Of a DNA stretch of 64,000 nt, positions 37,801 to 50,459 are shown one piece after another (the stretch's first letter is position 1; each line of letters opens with the position of its first letter). This stretch comes from Adineta vaga (taxonomy: Eukaryota > Rotifera), in NCBI GenBank assembly GCA_021613535.1, contig CP075494.1, positions 10,788,001 to 10,852,000 of the forward strand, given 5' to 3'. The position numbers and the translations under genes were made by a program. The notes under the pieces were generated by a model that saw nothing but the letters and a program-made list of their open reading frames with translations, was not told the origin of the DNA and made no database searches.

Positions 37801-39866
37801 ACCAAACTAATTGTCGAACCTGGAAGAAAAATATAAATTTGATGAGTTAGATTAATCTTTAACTAACTTTTCCATTATGTCCTTTTAAATTAGTTATATT
37901 TTCAAGAGTAATAGTAGAAAATATTTGAATCACATTGCCATGTACAGCAGCAAATAAATGTCCACCATTACTGAACAAAACTTCTCGACAACCGCGAATT
38001 GGAAAATCTTTTACTAAACGAAGATCATCGATTAAGATTGTAAATAATTTTAATTTATCCGAAAATCCAACAAGAATAAATAAGCCCGATGGATGAAGTG
38101 ATACAGCATAAGCTTCTTCTTGACATTCTTTACAGATTTCAAGTGTACTAAAGTAAATCGCATCAATGATTTAGATTTTACGGTAGCAAAAGGAAAAAAA
38201 AGTAATCTTTACCCAGTTTCATAATTCCATATTCGAACTGATTTATCGATACCACAAGTGGCAATTAATTGTTTTCGAATACATGTATCACATCCAGTAA
38301 CTTGTGCATAATGATAACCGTCAGCTAAGAATGAAAAGGTTGCCACATCCTAATATATATAAGACAACGCTTTTTCGTCGAAAAGTTTTCTTGTCATATA
38401 AAAATAATCTTACTTTTGTTATATCAATGGTGGAAAATGATAACTGATAGATTTGTTGATGATCTGTAGCAGCAATTAATGTTTCTTCTGATGGACTTAA
38501 ACACATGGATACTATTCGTTCATCATTAATTTTATCAATTGAATCATTAGGTAAGATAATTTCTCGATTACGTCGATAATATTCACGATTATCATCAATT
38601 CGATCAAACATATAAACTTTATTCGCACCAGCAGCAACAAGAACACCACGTGAAAATGGTACAATACATGTTACTTCAGATTTATTAATATGATCACCAT
38701 CTGCATTAATATCCATACTACTTTCACCGTGACCTAAATGTTCTTCGCCTGAATGTTGACTTGTTACCGATCTAGAAGATTTCTCAACAAAAATCAAATT
38801 TTCTGATCATAGAAAGACAACGTTTTTTTACCTTGATTCAGCTTTTGTATCAAGTTTAATTTCGTGAAGAATTTCTCCATTTTGAATCACAAATAGTTTT
38901 CCTTGGTCAGTACCAGCTAATAAACGTTCATCAGATATCCAACAATGACAAGTGAAATTATGTTGCTCTTGTTTTAAATTCTGTGATGGTTTCAATGTTG
39001 AATCATTATAACGAAACATTTTAAATAAACCATTACCAATCGCACATATCTGGGTATTATCTTGAGGATTAAATGAAACCTAAAAGAATATCCCATATGA
39101 AAATCAAGATATTTTTAAAGATTGTTTTTCTATTGTATTTTGTATGTTTTCATACGAATTGTTAGTGAAACCATACAATTAGAATGAATAGCAAATCATC
39201 TAACACAGTTGAATTCTTGTTTGAATGATTCATTATAAATCAATTGTTTGATTATACACGAAATTTTTTTCTTTTAAAACTCAACTCAATTTTTGATATA
39301 TGTATAAAATTCAAAACAAAGATAACTAACCTGATTAACCGATGCATTTGTTTGTGAAGCTGATGTTGGTTTAACATCAATACTAGCCATTACTTTTCCT
39401 TTTTCCCATGACCAATAGATAAGTGAATAATCAGGTGCACTACCTTGTGTTAGCAAATATTTAGAATCCGATGAAAAGAGTAATGAAACAATATCGCTTG
39501 ATTTCATTGTTTCCGGTTGTAAGGTTTTTCTTCGTTTACCAGTTTGAAGATCATAGATTGTTATTGATGGACGATCATTGATTCTTTCTGCAATAGCTAT
39601 TACACGTCGATTAGGACTCACAGTCATTGTTGTTAATGCTATAAGTTCAAGAAAATAGACTCAAATATATTCTGATTAATAAATTTACCTTGAGCATTAA
39701 TTGAGCAAGGTATAACTTTTTGTGATTTTTGATCAATACCATAGAGAATAATATTTCCACCAGCGATATAAACAACAGTCTGTTCATCTTGAAAGGCTAA
39801 TCCATTCGTAACGGTACTTCGTACACCGATGACTTGTTTGATAGATAAAATACCAGGTTGAGCCAT
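34838..39866 (-). CDS. CFAP57: CFAP57 (WDR65), ciliary WD40 and coiled-coil protein
   Basis: Large multi-exon gene on the minus strand with short introns. It starts at ATG 39866 ([17 protein letters not shown]) and ends ...[11 protein letters not shown]. The N-terminal half is WD40-type repeats (for example [60 protein letters not shown]). From about 37200 downward it is a long coiled coil with strong CFAP57 signatures: [83 protein letters not shown]-like end. CFAP57 docks inner-arm dyneins on motile axonemes (family knowledge), which fits a ciliated animal. Exon boundaries in the coiled-coil part were not all verified. An intron of about 200-250 bases (near 39080-39330) is the longest. Confidence 0.92.
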
Positions 39867-41172
39867 GATAGAAAAGAATGATCTAATATCGAAATCTCAA
39901 ATAACTATTTCGTGTATTTATTGACAAAATACTTGACACGTTAGTGTAATTCAACAAATGTAATCTAAATTCATTTCGAATGTTTGTGAATATCAGTAAC
40001 CATTTTTGATTGTTATATCCATGACAACACTGGTGTATTGATAAACAGTGAAACTAATTGGAAATAATCAAAGAGAAAATCATAGTGATTTTTTTAATTT
40101 AATAAAAGAAATCAAGAAATAGTCCAGAGAAATTTGATGAGATTAACTTTAGAATAAAATATATGAAATTGTATGTGGCGCTAATCATGTTATTGGGCAT
40201 TAAGAAGCGTCATAGAAGAAACTCTCTCTAAATTTATATTCAGATGAATGAAATGAAACATTGAATTGAAATTGTTAGTAAATTTAAAATGCGGAACCAT
40301 ACCGAATAGTATTACCACATATATTCTTGAATCTATCGAGATTTTCCAGTAAAAAATGCTATTCTTAATTGCTTCCCTGTAACGAAGTACATTTTTCTTT
40401 GTTTTATACTTGAAAAAGTAACGCACTATTATGATACAATTTTCTCCTGAACATATTTTTTGTAAATGTTTTGGTTAATTTGTTTATACATATTTGCAAG
40501 GTTAGAACGAGTAAAAACAGTCTGATGTTCGTGTATTTATAAATCATTATTAATAAGTATATGTTTTATTAGATTGTCTAGGCAAACCATGTCAATAGAC
40601 ATTTTTCGATCACGATAATTATTTAGACATTAATATTTCTAGAATAACCCAATAGCAATTTCTTAAGTCATATGATTTTGATTCATCATCGCTTGCAGTC
40701 AACTATTTTAATAGAGATGGACGATTGAATATTGTTTTTTTTTCTTAACTATGATGATAAACCTTTCTCGGAAGTCCATTAGAATACAATTTATATCTAA
40801 TATCCGTTGTTATCAATGACTTGAATGATGAGGATTAAATCGATATCATAATCGGATGTTACAATACACACAATGTAGAAATTCTCATAAAAACGTGTTA
40901 ATGTATTACTACTATTTATCCACACATGTTCTGCTCATCCAGTATATGTGACAAAATACATCTCAACAAGGCTTATTGAATCCACGTACAGTTTTACGCA
41001 TTATTGTATTTTGTATATAAATAGATAATGAATAAGATCAGAAGAAAAAAAATCATGGTTTATTGATAATGAAGAATGCATAAAAACAGAAATCGAGATA
41101 ATATCTTTTAAACTATCCCAAAGAATGTATGAAGATAAACGATCATTGTAAGTCTAATCATGAAAAAAAATC
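39867..41172. other. CFAP57 upstream region
   Basis: About 1.3 kb, A/T-rich, no coding exon recognised; holds the CFAP57 promoter and the 3' UTR of the small minus-strand gene. The ORF at 40190-40426 is unrecognised and not called. Confidence 0.45.
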
Positions 41173-41461
41173 TTATTTTTTTTCGACATGTTTTTGATTT
41201 TTTTCATTATTAACCATAGCTTGAACGATTTTTCGTGTATCACCACCAACATCTTGATGTTGAGAATTTAATTGCACTTCAACTTTACTACGTTGTTTGC
41301 CACCACTAGTAAAACACATATAAAAGGTCAATATTTTCATATTTTTGAAATTGATCTATTGAATTTACTTACCTTCCAGCATTTAAATACTTTTCATATT
41401 GTTCGTAAGTATCTTCTGCATTTTGTTCAGCTAGAGCTGTTGCTGAATTTGTCGATGACAT
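41173..41461 (-). CDS. Unrecognised 73-residue hydrophilic protein
   Basis: Two exons on the minus strand (41373-41461 and 41173-41305) joined by a 67-base GTAAGT...TACTAG intron, in phase. The protein begins MSSTNSATALAEQNAEDTYE and continues QYEKYLNAGSGGKQRSKVEV, QLNSQHQDVGGDTRKIVQAM, ending VNNEKNQKHVEKK. It is highly charged, without TM segment or signal peptide, and has an acidic N-half and a basic C-half. I do not recognise the family. Support for a real gene: canonical splice sites, a frame open across both exons, and a conserved-looking central segment. It is too short for statistical certainty. Confidence 0.6.
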
Positions 41462-42277
41462 TGAAAAAAATTAATATGTTTCTAAAAGTTTATATTTATA
41501 TTTAAAATGAAACTATGTTTGTAGTCGTAAGATCAAACGTCGAACGAAAAAAAAAATCAAATGCCTATCACTATTATTATATTATTGTCTTCTTCTTCTT
41601 CTTCTTCATTTTCGTCGTCGTCATCATCACCTCCTCTATGAAAATAAAGAAGAACAGCTGCGCCACTTGCCTAAGCCTCTATTAAACTGTAATATAGTAT
41701 AGTCGTATTTCGAGAAAAAAAAAGAATAAACGAATATTTACAAAAGAAAGAAAAAGTCACATATGGTTAGAATCACATACAATGTTGAAATTCAATAGAT
41801 AAACTTCGCAAAACGAGGATCTATATAATAATTTGTAATGTTCATTTGATTATTATTATTAAACAAAATTTTTGATTTAACAAAAAGGATAATTATTTAT
41901 TTATTATATTTGATGTTTATCAATCATGCACGAGAAAAAGAAAAGTCGTTTGAAAAAAACATTGAAGAAAAGATTTTTATTTCGTCTGGTATTCATATAG
42001 AATTAGTTTTGATTTACATACACGTAGTTGAGAATGTCTATAAACAAATTAACAGCAGACTAATCGAGTGCACAACATCATAGACATATCCGATATTATC
42101 CGTTCGATTAAATAGACAAACATATATTCTAGACGTTGGCGTTCTCATCGTTATTCTACTGGCAAATTTATCATCATCATCATCATTTCTTTTCCATTTA
42201 TAGTTTTATGAGAACAATCATATATAATTCGATGTTTTTGTAGAGAGAATGAACTGTTTATTCTGAATGAAACAGCG
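41462..42277. other. Divergent upstream region of the 73-residue gene and CD225 gene
   Basis: About 816 bases between two divergent start codons, so it should hold both promoters. TTC/GTC-rich tract near 41588-41635. No coding exon seen. Confidence 0.5.
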
Positions 42278-42790
42278 ATGATTTCTGCACAAGTATGTTG
42301 GATCTTTCATTCACATCCGAGATTATCTGCTCATCATTGGTCATCAACAGGTCGTTCAATAACAAGCGAACGTGGTAGTACTTCATTCGGTAAGATAAAT
42401 TATAAGTCGTAATTTCGTAATTAATGATATCATCTATTCAGAAGAACCATATCGAAATTCAGCGCAATTATTAATAAATAAGAAAGCGCATCCAAAAAGA
42501 CATCTTTTATGTGCATTGATTTCTATGATATTATTTTTTCCTACCGGTAAACTTAAATTACTGTGAGAATACAATATAATTATCGATTTTTCTTTGATGA
42601 TATGTTAGGTATTGGAGCGATCTATTATGCTTCAAAATCTTGGACTTGTGAACATGATGGTCATTATGAACAAGCATTGATTTATTCAAGTCGATCATTA
42701 TCATGGTCAATAGCAACATTTGTCGTTGCTCTCTTCATCTATTTAACTATTGGTCTTCTTGTTGTTATCAATAAATCTCATCGTTATTAA
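42278..42790 (+). CDS. CD225/dispanin-family membrane protein
   Basis: Predicted 132 residues from exons 42278-42389, 42442-42546 and 42609-42790, in phase. It has the dispanin layout: a hydrophilic N-terminus, a first hydrophobic segment (HLLCALISMILFFPTGIGAIYYA), a cytosolic loop resembling the CD225 motif (HDGHYEQALIYSSRSLSWS, compare GDYEGAQRASRKA), and a second TM segment (IATFVVALFIYLTIGLLVVI). The family includes IFITM proteins, PRRTs and synapse-differentiation-induced proteins, which act in membrane fusion or channel regulation; I cannot assign a subfamily. It converges on the mannosidase gene; 185 bases separate the stops. Confidence 0.78.
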
Positions 42791-42975
42791 TCGAAAATAT
42801 TATTATGTAAATATATATTTCTGTTTTTTTTTGAAAAGTCATATAATCAAAACAATGTAAATTTATTAATTCTTTTTTAAGATGAAGAATAAATATCTAA
42901 CTAACAGAAAAAGAATAAGGCTAAGCAAGATTAAAATCATAGAATGTTTGTTTGTTTATCGAAGAAACTATCATT

Positions 42976-45900
42976 TTATTCCACTGTTATACGGAATGTT
43001 CGAATTTGCATTGGATTTAAAGCAATATTCACGTTTTTGACTGACACTTTTTCTAGATGAAAATAATGAAAAACTTTCCAAGGAGTTTATATTCAAAACT
43101 TACTCGGTGCTTTCATTTTCGATGATTCTCCATCTTTAGTTATCCATTCTAATCGTTCCATATCAGTCAATGCTAAGTTACCTGCTAAGGTTAATTCAGC
43201 AATATCAGTAATAGTACCTTTTGATTGAAATAATTTTTGTAAATCAAATATGACTTGTTGAGAATAGGTTTCATCTTCATCCATTTCAAAATAATGTTCA
43301 ATACGAATGAGATATTGTTTAGTATCGATTTGATCGAATGTTAATAAATGAACATTCAATGGTAAGTCATTTGTTAAAGCAGACCATGTTTGACGATATG
43401 TTGCAGAGTAATCAGCATAGGATAATTGAGGTAATGCATATGTTGCTAATGGACGCATATATAAACGTTGAGAATCAACTCGATGATAGAGAGCACTTGA
43501 TAGAGGTGTATCAACAATAAGAAAATGTTTACCACGAACAACAAGACCTTGACCAAAAGCGGTTTCATTCAATGGTTCATCTACACCAAGTGCATCATCA
43601 TAAAGTGTACGTCGATGTACCATAATTTCAATTGAACCATCATGAATACTACTACCACCTTCTGATCGATCTAAATACATACAAGAAAAGCATGTTTAAT
43701 TCAAGATCTATGCGTTATTTTTCCTACCGGTAAGTACGGTAAGTTGACGATTTACTTCTTTGATCCATATTCGACTATTGATTGGATAATAGTTTCCACT
43801 GACTGTTTCAACTTTTGTATAGTTCCATGTTGGACGATAATCTCTTGTACGTTCAAGAACTTCACGTCCATTCGAATCCGTATAAAATTTTCCACCATTT
43901 TGAATATCTGTATCATAACGAAGAATTATTTCTTTACCAACATTATCAGCAATTGGAATAGGTCCAACAGTCCATTGAACTTCAACAGCTTTTGAATCAT
44001 CATAAAGACTAATTTCTTGACTAGTCCAATCATTGAAAACAATAACTGCTGTTTGAATAGTTTCTCCTTTGATGCACGTTCTAACGAATATATACATATA
44101 TATAATCAAGACTTTCAAAACGAACATATAACGATAGACTTACATAGAACGATTACCACTCACTGGTTGTGGATCAGATGCAATAGGTCGAAATATATAG
44201 GCACCAGATGCTTGAAATTGTGATTCAGAATTATTACCGGGACAACCTAAATCAAAAAGATAATATATTCGTTTGACACAATAGTTTAACTTACTTGAAT
44301 ACCAATATAAACCTTGACTGGCAAATGGAACAGCAATATTCTTTTTCAAATTTGTGATTTTCAATAGATTTCCCTTGTCATCAATTTCCACTTTAAGATA
44401 CTATAGATATACAAAGATTGAAAGTTTAAAAATATTTTTTTTCAAATCAATTTTACTTCATTTTGTAAAACACATTGATCATTTTTGGTAATGGTTATTT
44501 CGGTCTGTTCATTAGATTCACCAGCTAGAAGAAGACAGTTTTCTTCGTAATACTGAATTCAAAGATGATCACTTACCTTTAACTTCAAAATAATATGTAT
44601 TAAAACCAAGAGCTGGTAGAATAACTTTGAAAACAAGTTGATTAGTAGCAAAACTCTTTCGACCGGGAATTTTCTTTGTTGGTTCAGATATTGGAATAAA
44701 CTACAATGAATACATGAAGAAATCAATTGAATACAAATGAAACATTTCATACGTCAGCTAAAATAGCATGTCCTGTTTCATCACGAACAGAATATTTCTT
44801 TGTTACTGGAACACGGACATGATGCGAAATGGTATGCACAGTTGGATTCCAAAGTGTTAAAGTAAACTATTTCAAAAGAGAACAATAAGATTTAAACGGA
44901 CCAATTTTTCTACAAACTTGATTTTGTTCTTCGATGGGTAAACATTCACTAATATTTGTTAATTGACAAAGAAATTGTGGTGCTTTTGGTGGTACTTTTT
45001 CGTCTTTCGAGAAAAACTTCGTATATGCTGTATTGATTACATCCTATAGATTGATAAGAAATGTTATTTTTTTCTAACATAAATATTTCATTGTCTGTTT
45101 AACATACTACTGCTTCATCAATACCATCGGCTAAACGTTGAGCATAATCATTAGCAACATGTTGCTTTTCAGTACCACTGACGGCGTCATGATGTTGAGC
45201 AATACCCATTGCTTCACCTATAATATTTATATCAATTTAGGTGTTTTTCTTTCGAGATGATAAACTTACTCAAGGAAAATGTCTTATTACGTAAATTGGT
45301 ATTTGCAAATGCATTCAATTGTCGTGTTGCTTGTAAAATATTATTTGAATGACGTTCATAACCTTTCAATGTTGCGCGTGATGTGAAGTAGCCAGTCCAA
45401 AATCCATGTGGATGATGTGCATATGGAAAAAAATCATCAGTTTTTGATGTCCATAAATGGTCAACTTTATTCAACGCATATAAATAACAGGATGGAGTCG
45501 AATAAAATACATTGACATCACTACCATTAGCTTGCTAAAAATTCAATTAGAATAAAAAAATGGAAATGATTTTTATTTTAAAATGATGAAGTAAATACCT
45601 CTGCATTGACGTATTTAATCAATTTATCCATGTTTTTAAACCATTGATTCGCACTTTCATATTGAAAATCACTACCCATAGTCATGATAATATGATTGGT
45701 TGCATATCCATATGCCTGGAAAAGAGTTCAATTAGATTCATTTTCTTTTAATTAAAAAAAAAAAACAACGCACTTCATTATGTGCAGCATCGATAAATGT
45801 TTTAACACGTTCTGGAACATTATAATCATGTAAACGAGGATCATCCTGAAAAAGAATCATTCACGTTGAAATTTAACAAAAAAAAGGTGCCTAACCATAA

Positions 45901-46945
45901 TCGGTTGATCATCACAAAATAGATCAAAACAAAATGAACCAGGAGGACTGTATCCATTCGGCAAAACACCGGTTAATAACCAAGCTTGACGATCTAGATT
46001 TATTTAGTAAATATTCATTCTTTTCTTTCGATCAACTTTGAATATAAGAATAAATATTCACCTAAATTTTCACTTGCTTTCCAGAGTACTTCCATTGTTT
46101 TTGTTTTATTACGTTGATTATAATCTTCATAATCAGCACGACCAAAAAATAAACCATCAAAACCCATCTAAAATAATATAGAAAACAAAATAATGTACCA
46201 GAAAATCATTCATTTAAAAGACAAATACTTGTGCAAGAATCGAAGCATGCTCACGAGAATGCCCGAACGGATCGATCTGCCAGCCAATCTTTGGTCGTCC
46301 ACATTCACCAAATTGATCACGTAAGAATTCAGCACCTAACGCAAATTGATCAATAATGGAATTGTAATGTGTGGACGCTTCATCATTCATACACCAACCA
46401 CCGTTGATAAATTCCAACCGACCTATATCAAACATAAACAACTTTGTGATTTTCTTATTTTAACCAAAACATCTACCTTCATTAACGAATTGCTTCACTT
46501 TATTACGCATATCATCTGTTTGTTGATTCCACCAACGCCAGAAAAAGGCTATTTCAACGTAAATAAAACGTCGTTCTGGATTTTCTTCTAACGCATGCAT
46601 TACTGCATCAAGAATATATTGTACACCAGCATGTTGAATATTATTTCGAGCTAAAAACAAATAGATTATTTTATTAGAAAATAAACGTATAAAGATCTAT
46701 CTACCGCCATAATAATATTGATCAACAGTTTTCAACCATCCAACATCATCATGTGTATGTGCAACAATATGAACATTGAGTTTTTTCGGATCACCTAGAT
46801 TACATCCCTAGAGAAGACAAACATGTTTGAAGGTAATTAGTAGAATTAATCTTACAGCATAACCACAGCCATTTGATGATTTGATAGGCACTGCGATGCA
46901 GAGCGATATCAGAAGAAATAGAAATGCAATGAATGAAATATACAT
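42976..46945 (-). CDS. MAN2B1: Lysosomal alpha-mannosidase (GH38)
   Basis: About 20 short exons on the minus strand. It starts at ATG 46945 with a signal peptide ([20 protein letters not shown]) and ends [13 protein letters not shown] at 42976. The GH38 catalytic domain is intact: zinc-binding HTHDDVGW-type motif (coded about 46735-46785), [22 protein letters not shown], the nucleophile Asp in [10 protein letters not shown] (about 46250-46290), [14 protein letters not shown], and [11 protein letters not shown]-type motif ([20 protein letters not shown]). The C-terminal beta domains are present ([20 protein letters not shown] region). The enzyme cleaves alpha-mannose from N-glycans in lysosomes. 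The last junction was checked (phase 1, K-K-V-S-V-K). No broken exon noticed. Confidence 0.93.
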
Positions 46946-47389
46946 GATTTTGAAAATCACAACTAGAATAAAATTTACAATAGAAATTCTCGTAACTCTA
47001 TTATTTTTCTAAACTTACTTGATTGTGATTTTAAAAAATTATACCGGGATAATCAATATCACAATTGAACTAGAAACTAAATCTGAAAATTGAGAATAAA
47101 AATCAATTTTATAAAGTGTACCATATGATACCAAGTACATTTTCACTATTTCAACGTCAATAGATAAGAACAATATTTATACACACAAAAGAAAAGAAGT
47201 AGAAGAAGAACACAGATAAATGCAAGTTTATCAAAATTACTTCAGATAAAAGGTCATGGTCAACACTAAAATTATGTGACATATTGTGCTTAGTGCAATA
47301 AAAGATATCAAACTGGATCTGTTTAGAATATATCACAGTTTATCATATTTGGAAAGAAGTTATACAAATGCATAGGTAAGATCCAATGT
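46946..47389. other. Intergenic region between JTB and alpha-mannosidase
   Basis: 444 bases, A/T-rich; mannosidase promoter/5' UTR and JTB 3' UTR (both minus strand). A 5' UTR intron of the mannosidase may lie here. No coding sequence seen. Confidence 0.45.
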
Positions 47390-47881
47390 TTACTCGTCAC
47401 TTATTTCAATTTGTCTTTTGATTTTCTCAACCATGTGTTTATCTAAAGTTTTTTGTCGAAAATAAACACTGAAAATTGATAATATACTGAGGCAAAATGT
47501 CACTCCTTGAAAATACCAAAAACGTTCTTTCTGTACGCGTACAGGTATCGGACATGAACGATATACTTTGATATTTGATTGTGGACAGAATAATAATTCT
47601 CTAAAACCTGTTGGAGAACAACCCATAGCATTTGAACGTTTACTGAACGCATCACATTTTTGACAAGATTCAACGAGATCAACTGTTTCAGTAAGATAAC
47701 ATGGAAATGTTTCTTGTGCTTTAGTTATGGATGTGTTGAGTGTAGTTGAAGAATATATCAGTGAAATATCACTTCCGACAAATGTTGAATGTAACTGCGC
47801 TATGAATAAAATACTGATTGTTACGAACAAAGTAGCAGTAAGACAAATAAGAAGACGACGACGAGTGAGAAAATCAAGCAT
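47390..47881 (-). CDS. JTB: JTB (jumping translocation breakpoint) protein
   Basis: A 163-residue single-exon membrane protein. A hydrophobic N-terminal segment (LLICLTATLFVTISILFIAQL) is followed by the cysteine-rich JTB ectodomain: FPCYLTETVDLVESCQKCDAF, GCSPTGFRELLFC, YRSCP. Then a TM helix (FQGVTFCLSILSIFSVYF) and a short cytosolic tail RQKTLDKHMVEKIKRQIE, all aligning by eye with human JTB. JTB has been linked to mitochondria and cytokinesis (family knowledge). The start at 47881 (MLDFLTRRR) is preferred; an in-frame ATG at 47929 would add 16 residues. Confidence 0.9.
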   Translation of the reverse strand: MLDFLTRRRLLICLTATLFVTISILFIAQLHSTFVGSDISLIYSSTTLNTSITKAQETFPCYLTETVDLVESCQKCDAFSKRSNAMGCSPTGFRELLFCPQSNIKVYRSCPIPVRVQKERFWYFQGVTFCLSILSIFSVYFRQKTLDKHMVEKIKRQIEISDE

Positions 47882-48363
47882 GAGTGAATTATATCTAAAA
47901 ATAACATGTTGTTTTGAGGCGTGATTCATATTTAAAACATAACTGAATAGTATGAGAGAAAAGTATGACATAAATCTAGTTTTTATTTATTCAGTCAAAA
48001 GAGTGAAAATCAAGAAATTCTTAATTATGTTTCGCTTCATTAGCGTAACGAACGGAAGGTGTGTGTATTTTATATTTTCGACCATTTATTCACCTTGGTG
48101 CACCCACTGTCCAATCACTTCATCATCAGTGACATCTGCTAAATGAAAATCACTTGAATCGAAACTAACTTATGAAAATCAAATGAACTCAATAATCTAT
48201 CGAAAGTTTCTTCGAAATATCTATAAAGATAGAAAACAAAAATCAACTGAACCAATCATCACAAAGACGTGAATGTTCATTTGATCTTTTCTTGTTTATT
48301 ATTTTTAATTCTTTCTTCCAATAACTGGTGACATAGGTACTTTTATCTATTGATTAGTAGATC
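47882..48363. other. Shared upstream region of JTB and PABPN1
   Basis: About 480 bases between divergent start codons, so a candidate bidirectional promoter of two housekeeping genes. No specific element recognised. Confidence 0.5.
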
Positions 48364-49342
48364 ATGGAATCCAAAATACAGAATGGTAATAATAACAACG
48401 GTATTTCATCAAAAACTGATACTATTCTTAGTCCAGAAGGTCAAGAAAATGTCTCCGATTCTCTCTTGGATACATCGGAAATGGGCGATGAAGCAGATTT
48501 GGAATCAATGCGTAAACGAATACAAGAAATGGAAGAAGAAGCTGAAAAATTAAAACAAATGCAACTTGAAGTTGAAAAACAAATGCAACTACCAGGCACA
48601 CCTGGTACACGTAAGTTATTTTCGTTTCTATTTACATTGTATATTTTTTCATTATCTTTTAAATTAGCTCCTTTTCCAACAATTGAAGAAAAAATGGAAG
48701 CAGATCTACGATCAGTTTATGTTGGAAATGTATGTGGAACGAAATGAAAATGCTTCATAATTGTTCTCTTTTTCAATCTAGGTTGATTATTCAGCAACAG
48801 CACAAGAACTTGAAAATCATTTTCATGGTTGTGGATCCATTCATAGAGTAACAATCTTATGTGATAAATTTACTGGTCAACCCAAAGGGTATGAGAATGA
48901 GTTCACATTTCATTTTGAATAACATTGGTTCTATTCTTTTGTTTTAGCTTTGCTTATGTAGAATTTTCCGACAAAGATTCTGTACAGATTGCTCTTGCAC
49001 TTGATGATTCATTATTCAAAGGACGTCAGATTAAAGTTAGCATATCAGAATGATTATATTGATCATAATAGAAATACTTTAGGTAACTGAAAAACGAACA
49101 AATCGTCCCGGTGTATCAACAACTGATCGACCACCTCGTGGGGCACTTCGTGGTTTTGGACGTGGTCGATTTCCTCGTGGTGGTGGTGGTGCTTTTATGC
49201 CCTATGTTTCCGCACCATATCGCGGTCGTATCGCTCGACCTTTCTTTCGGTAAAACTAAACTATTGAAAATAATGCTTTAATATCCTATTTGTTTACATT
49301 AGGGGTCGTGGTCGATCAAGTTATTTCTATTCCCCCTATTAA
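48364..49342 (+). CDS. PABPN1: Nuclear poly(A)-binding protein (PABPN1/PABP2)
   Basis: Predicted 236 residues from exons 48364-48610, 48668-48729, 48782-48888, 48948-49035, 49083-49249 and 49303-49342, in phase. An acidic N-terminus leads into a coiled coil ([20 protein letters not shown]), the [20 protein letters not shown] linker, and one RRM with RNP2 (VYVGNV) and RNP1 (GFAYVEF). The C-terminus is Arg/Gly-rich ([18 protein letters not shown]) and ends SYFYSPY, like the human protein. It binds nascent poly(A) tails, stimulates poly(A) polymerase and sets tail length in the nucleus. There is no N-terminal polyalanine tract. Confidence 0.97.
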
Positions 49343-50459
49343 AAAAGAATGAAAATTATGCTCAATATCAATCAAACCGGTTTTGCTCTAATCTCTTTTC
49401 ATTCGTATGAAATAAACTACTTTGGAATGATCATATATGTACACCTGTTTCGTTCGGTGAGAATACATCTGCAGTTCTATGTCATTGTTTTTCTCTCACA
49501 TCCAGAAACTTGTAGTTCTTTTTTTTTCTGTGTTTATTATTTGCTGTATTTTCGTTTTTGTGATAGGAACAGGAAATTGAATCTCAACTCTTTTTTTCTT
49601 CTTTAATTATTATGATCATGAATTTGACAAGAAAAAAAAACGAATGAATCTTTCTTTATATTAAAAAAAATAAGATATATAGGACATTGTTGGTACATTG
49701 GTCGATAGATGATATCATTGCTTTTTTGTTGAAGAAAAGGTATATGAGTACGTTTTTGTGATGGTATATATTACCTTGAATAGTAATTATCTGGTTTTTT
49801 TGTAGAACACTATTTTTTTTTATATAGTTGTCTTCGAGAACAGAGGAAATAAACACTTCCGATTCAAATGTCATGATTTCTGTGATCTATGAAAATATAT
49901 ATTGATTGAAAAAATTTGATTTACGATGAAAACAACTGTTAGATTTATTATGGTTAAATTTAAAAGAAATGAGTCAAAATATTTCCGACATAGATCAGTT
50001 GTCATGCGTCATTAATCACTTGAATATATATATATATATAATGCGTGACCAATAATATTTTTGGATGTTAGAAATTGTAAAAACTAGAGAAAAACTACGT
50101 ATCCGTAACGTGAGTCTTGTGGAGTGAAAGACCCGAAGGGTATCTGTCGCAAAAAAACTAATAAATAAACAGGAAGAATTAGATCAAACTAGACAGAAAA
50201 ATGACAAATATGCAGATAAGTTGTTGTGGTTGACTAGTTTTCTAAACATGTCTTTTTATATAATGAGTAATTTGAAACGTCCTTTTACATATGTCATACT
50301 TTTCAGCGCCCTCCTCTCTTTTCTTTTCTTTTCCAATAGAATAACAAGTAAATAAATACTAATATATAGAAGAGTAGATATATATCATACTAAAGCGTAT
50401 CCGGTTTTTTTTCTTTTTGCGTATCAATCTATCTGATTTGACAAACGGTATTTTTTAAC
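49343..50459. other. Intergenic region between PABPN1 and the MGLL-like gene
   Basis: About 1.1 kb. PABPN1 3' UTR with an AT-rich run and (TA)n at about 50029-50041. No coding exon recognised; ORFs here are short and unmatched. Confidence 0.5.
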
